20,796 nucleotides of DNA from Actinomycetes bacterium (GCA_023417265.1 JAEZFY010000256.1:1-20796), one strand, 5' to 3'; counted from the stretch's first letter, positions 1 through 7,886 are shown. The notes: generated by a model from the sequence alone, not told the origin. Translations and numbers: made by a program.

Positions 1-8
1 CCATTACG

Positions 9-83
9 TCGGGACGAGAGGATTCGAACCTCCGACCCCCAGTCCCCCAGACTGGTGCGCTAACCAGGCTGCGCCACGTCCCG
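9..83 (-). tRNA. tRNA-Pro (anticodon GGG)
   Basis: Read on the minus strand, the sequence folds as a complete cloverleaf. It has a 7-bp acceptor stem (CGGGACG with CGTCCCG), a 4-bp D stem (GCGC/GCGC), a 5-bp anticodon stem (CCAGT/ACTGG) around the loop CTGGGGG, a 5-base variable loop, and a T arm with the loop TTCGAAT. The anticodon at loop positions 3-5 is GGG, which reads the proline codons CCC and CCU. The discriminator base is A. The 3' CCA is not encoded, so it must be added by the CCA-adding enzyme. It lies 29 bases downstream of the small zinc-ribbon gene on the same strand and may be co-transcribed with the der block. Confidence 0.96.
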
Positions 84-112
84 TATTCGTGTGTTGCGGG
101 TCGCAACTCTAC

Positions 113-325
113 CTAGAGAATCCCGAACAGTTGCACGAAGCGCCAGCCGAGGTAGACGATCACCATCGCCACGAGCAGCTTGAAGTGCCACGGCGTCGAC
201 TCGTCGGCCGGGTCGTCGGCGTGCGGCGCGTGGCTGGCGACGTCCTCGCCGCACTTCGGGCACTTGCCCTCGACGGTGAGCGCGGTCGGCGCCCAATACT
301 GCTCACACGGTTCGCAGAACGGCAT
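113..325 (-). CDS. Small zinc-ribbon, single-pass membrane protein
   Basis: This is a 70-residue protein. The N-terminus has two CxxC knuckles (C4/C7 and C22/C25) that form a probable zinc ribbon. An acidic/histidine linker follows, and then one hydrophobic helix at about residues 47-65 runs close to the C-terminus. The likely topology is a cytoplasmic zinc ribbon anchored by a C-terminal membrane helix. The ATG lies 8 bases downstream of the der stop codon on the same strand, so it is probably the last protein gene of the DUF512-der operon, just before tRNA-Pro. I do not know a function. The match is to a general small actinobacterial type rather than a named family. Confidence 0.75.
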   Translation of the reverse strand: MPFCEPCEQYWAPTALTVEGKCPKCGEDVASHAPHADDPADESTPWHFKLLVAMVIVYLGWRFVQLFGIL

Positions 326-333
326 CGCCAGGC

Positions 334-1701
334 TCAGTCGGTGCGCTTGCGGATCTTCAGCTTGAGCGGCACCGAGCCGAACCCGAACGCCTCGCGGATC
401 TTGCGTTCGAGGTAGCGCACGTAGTGTTGCGGCAGCTCACGGTTGACGAACAGCGTGAACGTCGGCGGGTCGGTGGCGCCCTGCACGGCGTACAACACCT
501 TCGCTCCGCCACCGGCCGGCTGCGCCTGCTGGGCCGCGGCGATGACCTTGTTGACGTCGCGGGTGGGCACCCGGCGGTGGTACTGCATCACCGCTTCGGC
601 GAGCTGCGGACGCAGCTTGTGCACGCCCTTGCCCGTGAGGGCCGAGATCTTCAGCACCGGAACGTCGCCGAGGAACTGCAGCTTCTGGCGTACCCGAGTC
701 TCGACGTCGACGCGGCGCTCGGCTTGATGCTCGAGCAGCTCCCACTTGTTGAGCAGGACGACGATCGGGCAGCCGGCGGCGTCGACCCGCTCGGCGAGCC
801 GTTGATCCTGCCCGGTGACGCCCTCGGTGGCGTCGATGATGAACAAGGCGATGTCGGCGTCGTCGATCGCCCGCAGGGCACGGACCATCGAGTAGTACTC
901 GGCCGAGTCGTCGATCCGCGAGCGCCGGCGCATGCCGGCCGTGTCGACGAACACGATCGGACCGTCTTCGGTTTCGACGAGCGTGTCGATCGCGTCGCGG
1001 GTGGTGCCGGCCATGTCGTGGACCACGGCACGGTCCTCGCCGACGAGCCGGTTGAAGAGCGTCGACTTGCCGACGTTCGGGCGGCCCACGATCGCCACTC
1101 GCGGCGGGGCGGCGCTGGTGGGATCCCAGGTGCCGACGTGCTCGGCGGGTGTGGCGTCGTCGGCGTCGTCGGGCGGCACGACCGCCTTGTCGCCGAGCCG
1201 TTCGAGCACGACGTCGAGCAGGTCACCGGCACGGCGGCCGTGGAGCGCGCTGACGGGCACAGCGTCGCCGAGGCCGAGCCCGAGGAACTGCCACAGGTCG
1301 TCCTCGCGGCGGTTGCTGTCGGCCTTGTTGGCGACGACGAGCACCGGCACGTCGAGCCGGCGCAGCCAGTCGGCGATCGACTCGTCGAGATCGATCACGC
1401 CCACCGCGGCGTCGACGGTGAACAGCACGAGGTCGGCTTCCTTGACGGCGGCCTCGACCTGACGGCTGACCTTGTCGCTGAGGTTCGGGTCGTCGCGGTC
1501 GGAACCCTTCGGCATCCAACCGCCGGTGTCGATGATGCGGAACGGCACGCCGAGCCACTCGGCTTCGAGTTCCTTGCGGTCGCGGGTGACCCCGGGACGG
1601 TCTTCGACGATCGCGGCCTGCTCGCCGATGATGCGGTTGAACAGGGTCGACTTGCCGACGTTGGGCCTGCCGACGATGACAACAGTGGGGAGTTCGGTCA
1701 T
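334..1701 (-). CDS. der: Ribosome-assembly GTPase Der (EngA)
   Basis: The 455-residue protein has the tandem-GTPase architecture that is diagnostic of Der, an essential GTPase in 50S ribosomal subunit maturation. GTPase domain 1 has its P-loop GRPNVGKST at residues 11-19, switch/G3 DTGG near 58, and NKAD at 125-128. An acidic linker at about 170-195 leads to GTPase domain 2, with the P-loop at 206-214, DTAG near 253 and NKWE at 318-321. A C-terminal KH-like domain spans about 370-455 and ends in a basic tail. Length is usual for the family. The ATG overlaps the stop codon of the upstream DUF512 gene by four bases (ATGA), which fixes the start and suggests translational coupling. An in-frame extension upstream of this ATG is antisense reading of the neighbouring gene and has no Der homology. 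Confidence 0.97.
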   Translation of the reverse strand: MTELPTVVIVGRPNVGKSTLFNRIIGEQAAIVEDRPGVTRDRKELEAEWLGVPFRIIDTGGWMPKGSDRDDPNLSDKVSRQVEAAVKEADLVLFTVDAAVGVIDLDESIADWLRRLDVPVLVVANKADSNRREDDLWQFLGLGLGDAVPVSALHGRRAGDLLDVVLERLGDKAVVPPDDADDATPAEHVGTWDPTSAAPPRVAIVGRPNVGKSTLFNRLVGEDRAVVHDMAGTTRDAIDTLVETEDGPIVFVDTAGMRRRSRIDDSAEYYSMVRALRAIDDADIALFIIDATEGVTGQDQRLAERVDAAGCPIVVLLNKWELLEHQAERRVDVETRVRQKLQFLGDVPVLKISALTGKGVHKLRPQLAEAVMQYHRRVPTRDVNKVIAAAQQAQPAGGGAKVLYAVQGATDPPTFTLFVNRELPQHYVRYLERKIREAFGFGSVPLKLKIRKRTD

Positions 1702-3131
1702 GCGAGGGCCTTCCGGAGGGCCACCCCGTCGGTGGCAATGACGTCGACGGGCCGCGGCAGGTCGGCGACGGTGAGCCCGTCGAGGAACCGGCCGTCGTCG
1801 GAGAGGCACACGTCGGGGAGCAGGTAGCGGTGGCCGGCGGGTTCGGCGGCGAGCACACGCGACAGGTCGGCGCCGGTCATCAGCCCCGTGACACCGGTGT
1901 TGCCACCGAAATACTCGTTGACGACCGGGATCACGCGGACGTCGCGGCGGCCGAGCGTGTCGACGAGTGGGCGCAGCACCCGGGCGCCGAACTCGCCGGT
2001 GAGGATCGCCACCGGCGTGCCCTCGGCCGGGTCTGGGCTGGCGGGCTGCGGGGGGCGGCGCGTGAGGGTGACCGGCTGGGCGAAGCCGGTGTAGGCGGCC
2101 GGGTTGGGTGGCAGCGGTGCGGCGTCGACGACGGCGAAGAAGCCGCGGCGCACACCCGTGACGCCGTCGGCCGTGCCGAGGAACTCGGCCTCGAACGTGC
2201 GCGCCATGCCGATTCCGTCCTCGTGCATCGGGAAGCCCTCGTACGCCTCGGCCGGCGGGAACGCGCGGCCGGCCATCAGGTAGTACTCGTCGGCGGCGTG
2301 CACCATCCGCCGGCCGAGCACCGCCAGGAAGCGGGCCTGCCACTCGTCGACGCGGTCGAGCACGTGGTTGGCTTCGGCTTCGGTGTGCAGGCGCATGGCC
2401 GGTTCGGTGTTGAAGCGCGACAGGCCGAGCGGCACCAGTGCCACCGACGCCAGGTCGGGGAAACGGTCGAGTACGCCGGCGAGGGTGTCGTCGAGCACGT
2501 CGACTCCGTCACCGTCGACGAGGTTGATCCCCGGGCAGACGACGATCTGACCACGCACCTCGATGCCGTGGTCGAGTAGGGCCCGCAACCAGCGCAAGCT
2601 CATCGAGCCGCGCGGGTTGCGCAGCATGCGGTTGCGCACGGCGTGGTCGGTGGCGTGGATCGACACGTGCAGCGGGGAGAGACCCTCGGTGATCACGCGC
2701 TCGAGGTCGGCCTCGGTGAACCGCGTGAGCGTCGTGAAGTTCCCGTACAGGAAGCTCAGGCGATAGTCGTCGTCTTTCAGGTACAGGCTCCGGCGCATGC
2801 CTTTGGGGAGCTGATAGATGAAGCAGAACTCGCAGTGGTTGTCGCATGTGCGCACCCGGTCGAACACCGCCGACTGGACCTCGACGCCGAGCGGTTCGCC
2901 CGCCCGCTTGGGCACCTCGAGGTCGAACAACTCGACGTCGTTGAGCTCGTTGCGGCGGCGCACGTCGAGCTGCACGTCGGCCTCGTCGGTGAACACGCGC
3001 CACTCGATCAGGTCGCGCGGCACGACACCATCGACCCGGGCGATCTCGTCGCCGGGGCGCAAACCGGCGCGAGCAGCCGGCGAACCGGGAGCGACGGCGA
3101 CCGCGACGATCGTTGACGAGGAGGCGGACAT
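1698..3131 (-). CDS. Radical-SAM protein with PDZ-like N-terminus and DUF512 C-terminus
   Basis: The 477-residue protein begins with a PDZ-like segment (about residues 8-50, including PGSPAARAGLRPGDEI). A core follows with a cysteine cluster of the form C-x3-C-x2-C (C96, C100, C103, in CDNHCEFCF), matching the 4Fe-4S-binding motif of the radical-SAM superfamily. The C-terminal half corresponds to the DUF512 domain. Such proteins are widespread in Firmicutes and Actinobacteria and are often encoded next to der. Their reaction is not established, so none is assigned. The start at 3131 gives the natural PDZ-like N-terminus. A TAGCCT hexamer lies 11 bases upstream of this ATG and there is no obvious Shine-Dalgarno. 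The gene diverges from ispH across 51 bases. Confidence 0.92.
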   Translation of the reverse strand: MSASSSTIVAVAVAPGSPAARAGLRPGDEIARVDGVVPRDLIEWRVFTDEADVQLDVRRRNELNDVELFDLEVPKRAGEPLGVEVQSAVFDRVRTCDNHCEFCFIYQLPKGMRRSLYLKDDDYRLSFLYGNFTTLTRFTEADLERVITEGLSPLHVSIHATDHAVRNRMLRNPRGSMSLRWLRALLDHGIEVRGQIVVCPGINLVDGDGVDVLDDTLAGVLDRFPDLASVALVPLGLSRFNTEPAMRLHTEAEANHVLDRVDEWQARFLAVLGRRMVHAADEYYLMAGRAFPPAEAYEGFPMHEDGIGMARTFEAEFLGTADGVTGVRRGFFAVVDAAPLPPNPAAYTGFAQPVTLTRRPPQPASPDPAEGTPVAILTGEFGARVLRPLVDTLGRRDVRVIPVVNEYFGGNTGVTGLMTGADLSRVLAAEPAGHRYLLPDVCLSDDGRFLDGLTVADLPRPVDVIATDGVALRKALA

Positions 3132-3142
3132 AGGGCTTGCCC

Positions 3143-3148
3143 AGGCTA
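3143..3148 (-). promoter_or_regulatory. Putative -10 element for the DUF512-der operon
   Basis: On the minus strand the hexamer TAGCCT fits TANNNT and ends 11 bases before the DUF512 ATG, so the transcript would have a leader of only about 4 bases. No clear -35 box is visible. This is inferred from spacing alone and from its similarity to other starts in the window. Confidence 0.4.
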
Positions 3149-3165
3149 CCGGTGGCCCTCCCGGG

Positions 3166-3171
3166 TACCCT
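3166..3171 (+). promoter_or_regulatory. Putative -10 element for ispH
   Basis: TACCCT fits TANNNT and sits 11 bases before the ispH ATG, predicting a very short leader. It mirrors the arrangement of the divergent DUF512 gene, whose -10 candidate lies 17 bases away. No -35 match was seen. Confidence 0.4.
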
Positions 3172-3182
3172 GAGACCCGCCT

Positions 3183-4235
3183 ATGACCGTTGCCACGAGC
3201 ACCCGAGTCGAGCGCGTCCTGCTCGCCGAACCACGCGGCTTCTGTGCCGGCGTCGAGATGGCGATCAAGGCGTTGGCGTGGATGGTGCGCACGTTCGAGC
3301 CGCCGGTGTACTGCTACCACGAGATCGTCCACAACAAGGTGGTCGTCGACCGTTTCGTCCGCCAGGGCGTGGTGTTCGTCGACGACATCGCCGACGTGCC
3401 GCCGGGGCGCCCGATCATGCTCTCGGCTCACGGCTCGGCCCCCGAGGTGGTGGCGGCCGCGCGGGCGCGTGGGAGCTTCGTCGTCGACTCGGTGTGCCCG
3501 CTCGTCACCAAGGTCCATCACGAGGTCAAGGTCCGCGCCGGCAAGGGCTACCGCATCGTCTACGTCGGCCACGAGGGCCACGAGGAGGCCGTCGGCACGA
3601 TGGCCGTCGCCCCCGACTCGATCACACGCGTGGAAACCACCGCCGAGGTCGACGCCCTCCCGGCGTTCGCCGAACCGGTGGCCCTGCTCGCCCAGACGAC
3701 GCTGTCGCACCGCGATTGGGAAGGCGTCGCCGTGCGCGTCCGCGAACGCTTCCCCGACGTGTGGACACCGGGCCGCAGCGACTTGTGCTTCGCGACGACG
3801 AACCGGCAAGCCTCGCTGCTGTCGATCGCCGAGCGCTGCGACGCGATCGTGGTCATCGGCTCGTCGAACTCGTCGAACACGCGGGCCCTCGAACGGCTCG
3901 CCCGCGAGGGCGGCTGCGAACGGGTCTACCGCATCAACGGCGCCGCCGAGCTGCCCGACGACCTGACCGGGGTGGTCGGCGTCACCGCGGGCGCGTCGGC
4001 GCCCGAGGAGCTCGTCGAACGGGTGCTCGCCCGACTCGACCCGGTACACGGCGTCGAGGTGGTGCGGATCACCGACGAAGACGAGTACTTCCCGCCGCCG
4101 CGCAACATCCGCGACCTGCAGACCTCGATCGAGGCGGCCGCCACGGCACTGCTCGGCGGGGCGCTGCTCGAACGCCCGATGATGGAAGACCGCAACCTGC
4201 CCGCCAGCGACGTGCTCGCCGCGCTGGCCGACTGA
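3183..4235 (+). CDS. ispH: 4-hydroxy-3-methylbut-2-enyl diphosphate reductase (IspH/LytB)
   Basis: This enzyme reduces HMBPP to IPP and DMAPP, the last step of the MEP isoprenoid pathway, using a 4Fe-4S cluster. The 350-residue protein has the three conserved cluster cysteines C21 (in EPRGFCAGV), C105 (in VDSVCPLVTKVH) and C202. It also has the substrate-binding histidines H50 (EIVHN), H83 (SAHG) and H130 (VGHEGHEE), the TTNRQ segment after C202, and the SSNSSNT loop. Length is typical for actinobacterial IspH. The ATG is preceded by no Shine-Dalgarno, only a TANNNT hexamer 11 bases upstream. Two further genes follow closely downstream on the same strand. Confidence 0.97.
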   Translation: MTVATSTRVERVLLAEPRGFCAGVEMAIKALAWMVRTFEPPVYCYHEIVHNKVVVDRFVRQGVVFVDDIADVPPGRPIMLSAHGSAPEVVAAARARGSFVVDSVCPLVTKVHHEVKVRAGKGYRIVYVGHEGHEEAVGTMAVAPDSITRVETTAEVDALPAFAEPVALLAQTTLSHRDWEGVAVRVRERFPDVWTPGRSDLCFATTNRQASLLSIAERCDAIVVIGSSNSSNTRALERLAREGGCERVYRINGAAELPDDLTGVVGVTAGASAPEELVERVLARLDPVHGVEVVRITDEDEYFPPPRNIRDLQTSIEAAATALLGGALLERPMMEDRNLPASDVLAALAD

Positions 4236-4250
4236 CCGGGGGACGTTCCG

Positions 4251-4664
4251 ATGCTGGCACCCAACACCGACATGATCCGGCTGTTCCTGCACGTCCTCGC
4301 GGCCACGGTGTGGGTGGGCGGACAAATCGCCTTGGCCGGTGTCGTGCCCGTCCTGCGCAGCCGTGGGCTCGACATGGCCGTGCGCATCGCCGCCCAGGCC
4401 TACGCCCGCGTCGCCTGGCCGGCGTTCGGGGTGCTCGTGCTCACCGGGGTGTGGAACCTCGCCGCGGTCGACGTCACCGACACCACGGCGCCGTACCAGC
4501 AGACGCTGTTCGTCAAGCTCATGTTCGTCGCCCTCAGCGGGGCCGGCGCCGCCGTGCACCAGGCCGGGCGATCCAAGGCCGCGCTGGCGATCGGCGGCGC
4601 ACTCGGGCTGCTGGGTGCGCTGGCGGCGATGTTCTCGGGCTACCTGCTCACGGCCGGCTCGTGA
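4251..4664 (+). CDS. CopD-like / DUF2269-like four-helix membrane protein
   Basis: The 137-residue protein is hydrophobic, with about four membrane helices (roughly residues 8-28, 52-68, 85-100 and 111-132). The first helix carries HVLAATVWVGGQ, the His-x6-Trp-x-Gly-Gly pattern typical of CopD-type and related small membrane proteins, where the histidine may bind haem or copper. Length fits a stand-alone domain of that kind. It begins 15 bases after ispH, with a G-rich stretch (GGGGGAC) before the ATG, so it is probably co-transcribed with ispH. A second in-frame ATG seven codons in is an alternative start. The substrate or partner is unknown, and assignment to CopD rather than a sister family is uncertain. 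Confidence 0.75.
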   Translation: MLAPNTDMIRLFLHVLAATVWVGGQIALAGVVPVLRSRGLDMAVRIAAQAYARVAWPAFGVLVLTGVWNLAAVDVTDTTAPYQQTLFVKLMFVALSGAGAAVHQAGRSKAALAIGGALGLLGALAAMFSGYLLTAGS

Positions 4665-5158
4665 GGATCGCTGCGTGCGTCCTCGTGGCGCTCGCCGCAG
4701 TTGCCTGCAGCGGTGACGACGCCACGCCGGGCCCGGCGTCCGCCGCCCCGGCCCCGGCCGGAAGCGTCGCCGCCACGGTGCCCGGCCCCGACTCACGCTT
4801 TTGCGAGGGCGTGGCCACGATCGCGGCCAGCCTCGACGGGGCGTCACCGCCCGACGACGTACCCGGGTTCCTCGCCGAGTCGTACCGCGAGCTGATCGCC
4901 GTCGCCCCGTTCGAACTGGTGCCCGACCTGGAGGCGCTGGTGGGGGCGCTCGACGGGCAGTCCGCCGCCGACGCCACGGCCCCATCGTCGCCGCCGGCCG
5001 ACGCGGCGTCCGATCAATCGCCGGTCACCGTCGTGGTGGTGACGCCCGGCGAGCGGGTGGCCCAGTACGTCGCCGAGAACTGCGGCCGCGTCGACGCCAA
5101 TCCCGGGCCGCCGGCGACGCCCCCTGCGGGCGGCTTCGACACCGTTCCGGGCGCCTGA
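4661..5158 (+). CDS. Putative small lipoprotein, function unknown
   Basis: The 165-residue product starts at a GTG that overlaps the stop codon of the preceding membrane protein (GTGA). It opens with a short basic/hydrophobic signal sequence ending LAAVAC, a plausible lipobox with the lipidated cysteine at about residue 13. An Ala/Pro/Ser-rich low-complexity linker follows, then a helical middle (about 45-100), another Pro/Ala-rich patch and a Pro/Gly-rich tail. Two further cysteines (in SRFCEG and ENCGR) could form a disulfide outside the membrane. Coupling to the CopD-like gene suggests the two are made together. I do not recognise a family. Confidence 0.72.
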   Translation: MRIAACVLVALAAVACSGDDATPGPASAAPAPAGSVAATVPGPDSRFCEGVATIAASLDGASPPDDVPGFLAESYRELIAVAPFELVPDLEALVGALDGQSAADATAPSSPPADAASDQSPVTVVVVTPGERVAQYVAENCGRVDANPGPPATPPAGGFDTVPGA

Positions 5159-5216
5159 ACCACGGGGGTGCCGGCGGGTGCCGGGAGTCGCTTCGGTTCG
5201 CGGCGGGTCGCCTCGT

Positions 5217-5222
5217 TACGGT
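5217..5222 (+). promoter_or_regulatory. Putative -10 element giving a leaderless acyl-CoA synthetase mRNA
   Basis: TACGGT fits TANNNT and is followed by exactly 7 bases and then the ATG at 5230, which would make the A of the ATG the transcript start. There is no Shine-Dalgarno. This supports the ATG at 5230 over the in-frame GTG at 5221, which overlaps the hexamer. Confidence 0.5.
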
Positions 5223-5229
5223 GCGGCCC

Positions 5230-6780
5230 ATGTTTCCAGGCGAGTTCGTCGCAACCCACGGTTCCAAGCCCGCCGTCGTCATGGCCGATACCGGCTGGAC
5301 ACAGACCTACGCCGAGCTTGATGCGGCCGCCAACCAGCTCAGCCGTGTGCTCCGCGCCGCCGGTCTGCAGCCCGGCGACCACATCGCCCTGTGCCTCGAG
5401 AACCATCCCCGCTACCTCGAAATCCTGTGGGGCTGCGAGTACGCCGGGTTGATCTACACGGCGATCTCGACCCGCCTGACCACCGACGAGCTGGTCTACA
5501 TCGTCAACGACTGCGGGGCCCGGGCCTACATCACGTCGGCCAACAAGGCCGGCCAGGCGGCCGAACTGCTCGACGGCACGCCCGGCGTCGAGCTGCGGCT
5601 GATGCTCGACGGCACGATCGACGGCTACGACAGCTACGAGGAGGCGCTCGCCGGCCACCCGGGCACGCCGCTCGAAGGGCGCCTCGCCGGGGCCGACATG
5701 CTGTACTCGTCGGGCACCACCGGGCGCCCCAAGGGCGTCCTGCCGACGTTCAACCCGACCCCACTCGAAGAGCGCGGGATGGGCGTGCGCGGCCTGTTGC
5801 TGCTGCTGTTCGGGATGACCGACGAGAAGGTCTACCTCTCCCCCGCCCCGCTGTATCACGCCGCCCCGTTGCGCTTCTCGATGTCGTCGCTGTCGATCGG
5901 CGCGACTGTGGTCGTGATGACCCGCTTCGATCCCGAGGAGTACCTGGCGAACGTCGAGCGCTTCCGCGCCACGCACACGCAGGTGGTGCCGACGATGTTC
6001 GTGCGACTCCTCAAGCTCCCCGCCGACGTGCGGGCGAGGTACGACGTCGGCTCGCTCGAGACCGTGATCCACGCCGCGGCCCCCTGCCCGGTCGAGGTCA
6101 AGCAGGCGATGATCGAGTGGTGGGGCCCGGTGATCCACGAGTACTACGCCGGAACGGAGGGCAACGGCTTCGTCTACTGCAACAGCGAGATGTGGTTGGC
6201 CCACCCTGGCACGGTCGGCATGCCGATCAACTGCACGGTGCACATCGTCGGCGACGACGGGGCCGAGCTCCCGGTCGGCGAGCAGGGCACCGTGTACTTC
6301 GAGGGCGGCACCTCGTTCGAGTACCACAACGACCCCGACAAGACTGCCGCCTCGCGCCACCCACAGGGCTGGTCGACGCTCGGCGACATCGGCTACCTCG
6401 ACGCCGACAACTTCTTGTACCTCACCGACCGCAAGGCGTACATGATCATCACCGGCGGCGTGAACGTGTACCCCCAAGAAGCCGAGAACGTGCTGACGAT
6501 GCACCCCGCGGTGGCCGACGTGGCCGTGTTCGGTGTGCCCAACGCCGACTTCGGTGAGGAGGTCAAGGCCGTCGTGCAGCCGGTCGAGATGCCGGCAGAC
6601 GCCGCCGCCGCCGCCGCACTGGCGGGCGAACTGATCGCCTATTGCCGCAGCAAGCTGGCGGACGTGAAGTGCCCGCGTTCGGTCGACTTCCGCCCTGAGC
6701 TGCCCCGGCACCCGACCGGCAAGCTGTACAAGCGTCTCTTGAAAGACGAGTACTGGGGCGCTGCCGGCCGGGCGATCTGA
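5230..6780 (+). CDS. Fatty acyl-CoA synthetase (AMP-binding enzyme, FadD-like)
   Basis: The 516-residue member of the ANL superfamily activates a carboxylic acid to an acyl-adenylate and then to the CoA thioester. Visible motifs are the P-loop YSSGTTGRPKG at about 159-169, the YYAGTEG adenine-binding segment in the centre, the GDIGYLD motif, the hinge TDRKAYMIITGGVNVYP, and the catalytic lysine K498 in HPTGKLYKR near the C-terminus. The closest style is the actinobacterial FadD group acting on fatty, steroid or other aliphatic acids. The exact substrate cannot be read from the sequence. The gene appears monocistronic. It converges on the DUF6458 gene, with only 9 bases between the stop codons. 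Confidence 0.92.
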   Translation: MFPGEFVATHGSKPAVVMADTGWTQTYAELDAAANQLSRVLRAAGLQPGDHIALCLENHPRYLEILWGCEYAGLIYTAISTRLTTDELVYIVNDCGARAYITSANKAGQAAELLDGTPGVELRLMLDGTIDGYDSYEEALAGHPGTPLEGRLAGADMLYSSGTTGRPKGVLPTFNPTPLEERGMGVRGLLLLLFGMTDEKVYLSPAPLYHAAPLRFSMSSLSIGATVVVMTRFDPEEYLANVERFRATHTQVVPTMFVRLLKLPADVRARYDVGSLETVIHAAAPCPVEVKQAMIEWWGPVIHEYYAGTEGNGFVYCNSEMWLAHPGTVGMPINCTVHIVGDDGAELPVGEQGTVYFEGGTSFEYHNDPDKTAASRHPQGWSTLGDIGYLDADNFLYLTDRKAYMIITGGVNVYPQEAENVLTMHPAVADVAVFGVPNADFGEEVKAVVQPVEMPADAAAAAALAGELIAYCRSKLADVKCPRSVDFRPELPRHPTGKLYKRLLKDEYWGAAGRAI

Positions 6781-6793
6781 CCGATCCGGTCAG
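6777..6793. terminator. Short hairpin spanning two convergent stop codons
   Basis: The 7-bp arms CTGACCG and CGGTCAG flank a 3-base loop (ATC). The hairpin includes the TGA stops of both the acyl-CoA synthetase and the convergent DUF6458 gene. No T-run follows on either strand, so it is at best a weak bidirectional terminator. Confidence 0.35.
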
Positions 6794-7035
6794 CCGATCT
6801 GGCTGTCTTCGATGTAGGTGCCGTCGGGCGCCACGTGGCGCTCGTAGTGCGCCCGCGTCGGGCGCGACGACCACCACGCCGCCGACGACATCAAGCCGAT
6901 CAGCAACGACACCGCACCGGCGCCCATCAAGATCCATCCGAGGGCGACCAAGTCGACGCCTTCGGCCTCGCGCTCGATCGCGAACGTGACGATCGCGCCG
7001 ACCACCAACAAGAACACCCCAAGCACAGCGAACAC
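6790..7035 (-). CDS. DUF6458-like small two-helix membrane protein
   Basis: The 81-residue protein, from a GTG start, has two hydrophobic helices (about 2-19 and 28-48) separated by a short acidic loop, and a hydrophilic tail ending DGTYIEDSQIG. This matches the small DUF6458-type actinobacterial membrane proteins, whose role is unknown. The GTG at 7035 is chosen because a good Shine-Dalgarno (AGAGAGGA) lies 7 bases before it. Longer in-frame starts upstream give an Arg/Gly-rich extension that breaks the usual N-terminal helix. The gene is convergent with the acyl-CoA synthetase and divergent from the GDPD gene. Confidence 0.7.
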   Translation of the reverse strand: MFAVLGVFLLVVGAIVTFAIEREAEGVDLVALGWILMGAGAVSLLIGLMSSAAWWSSRPTRAHYERHVAPDGTYIEDSQIG

Positions 7036-7042
7036 GGTTTGA

Positions 7043-7050
7043 TCCTCTCT
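7043..7050 (-). promoter_or_regulatory. Shine-Dalgarno deciding the DUF6458 start
   Basis: AGAGAGGA on the minus strand, 7 bases before the GTG at 7035, is one of few clear Shine-Dalgarno sequences in the window and supports that start. Confidence 0.6.
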
Positions 7051-7118
7051 GTGCACGGCCCATCCGTGCGTGCCGCGACCGTTTCCCCGCGGCGCGCACC
7101 CCAAACCTGCACCGTTTG

Positions 7119-7124
7119 TAGCGT
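7119..7124 (+). promoter_or_regulatory. Putative -10 element giving a leaderless GDPD mRNA
   Basis: TAGCGT fits TANNNT and is followed by 6 bases and then the GTG at 7131. There is no Shine-Dalgarno, so a leaderless transcript starting on or next to the GTG is likely. Confidence 0.45.
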
Positions 7125-7130
7125 GCCGGA

Positions 7131-7886
7131 GTGCATCCGTATCTCGACTGGCCGGGCCCGCTCGCCTTCGCCCACCGCGGCGGCGCCTCCGACAACCCGG
7201 AGAACACGCTGCCCGCGTTCCGCCACGCCGTCGATCTCGGCTACACGTACCTCGAGACCGACGTCCACGCCACCACCGACGGCACGCTGCTGGCGTTCCA
7301 CGACGCCGACCTGCTGCGCACGTGCGACCGGCCGGGACGGATCGACACGCTCCCCTGGCGTGAGGTGCGCCATGCCCGCGTGGCCGGCACCGAGCCGATC
7401 CCGCTGATCGAAGACCTGCTCGACGAGTTCCCCGACGCCCGCTTCAACATCGACTGCAAGGCCGACTCGGGGGTTGTGCCGCTCGTGCGCTTGCTGCGGC
7501 GCCGCCCCGAACTGCTCGACCGGGTCCTGATCGGCGGCTTCTCCGACGCCCGCCTGCGCCGCATTCGCCGCTCGGTCGGGGAACGGCTGTGCACCAGCTT
7601 CGGCCCGCAACAGGTCGCCGCCCTGGCCATCGGCGGGCGCCTGCCCGGCCCACCTGCGCGCCGCGGCCATGCCGCCCAGGTGCCTCCGGGGCGTGGCCGG
7701 GTGCCGCTCGTCACCGACCGGTTCGTGCGTCGGGCCCACGCGCTCGGGCTGCACGTGCACGTGTGGACGATCGACGATCCGGCCACGATGCACGCCCTGC
7801 TCGACCTGGGCGTCGACGGGATCATGACCGACACGCCTGCGGTGCTGAAGGACGTCATGTGCCAACGTGGCGTCTGGCATGAGTAA
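7131..7886 (+). CDS. Glycerophosphodiester phosphodiesterase (GDPD family)
   Basis: The 251-residue TIM-barrel enzyme hydrolyses glycerophosphodiesters to glycerol-3-phosphate and an alcohol. Visible family motifs are HRGG at residues 15-18, PENT at about 23-26, ETDVH at 42-46 (metal-binding E42 and D44) and the catalytic H57 in FHDADL. Also present are the later NIDCK strand and the VHVWTIDDP and GVDGIMTDTP segments near the C-terminus. No signal peptide is present, so it is probably cytoplasmic. The GTG start gives the normal N-terminus for the family. The stop codon overlaps the start of the gamma-glutamyltransferase-family gene by 8 bases, so the two are probably translated together. Confidence 0.9.
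   Translation: MHPYLDWPGPLAFAHRGGASDNPENTLPAFRHAVDLGYTYLETDVHATTDGTLLAFHDADLLRTCDRPGRIDTLPWREVRHARVAGTEPIPLIEDLLDEFPDARFNIDCKADSGVVPLVRLLRRRPELLDRVLIGGFSDARLRRIRRSVGERLCTSFGPQQVAALAIGGRLPGPPARRGHAAQVPPGRGRVPLVTDRFVRRAHALGLHVHVWTIDDPATMHALLDLGVDGIMTDTPAVLKDVMCQRGVWHE

Noticed and set aside
3137..4660. Long open frame on the plus strand upstream of the lipoprotein
   Set aside because: It overlaps ispH in another frame and is Arg-rich. Only the part from the GTG at 4661 has a signal peptide and protein-like composition.
1698..4985. A 1095-codon open frame on the minus strand extending far upstream of the DUF512 gene
   Set aside because: The upstream part is antisense to ispH and the CopD-like gene. 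It is Arg/Gly/Asp-rich with no domain, as expected of GC-rich shadow frames. The real start is the ATG at 3131.
7600..7720. A frameshift in the GDPD gene, suspected from the Pro/Arg/Gly-rich stretch
   Set aside because: The motifs VHVWTIDDP and GVDGIMTDTP follow in the same frame at the usual distance, so the frame is intact.
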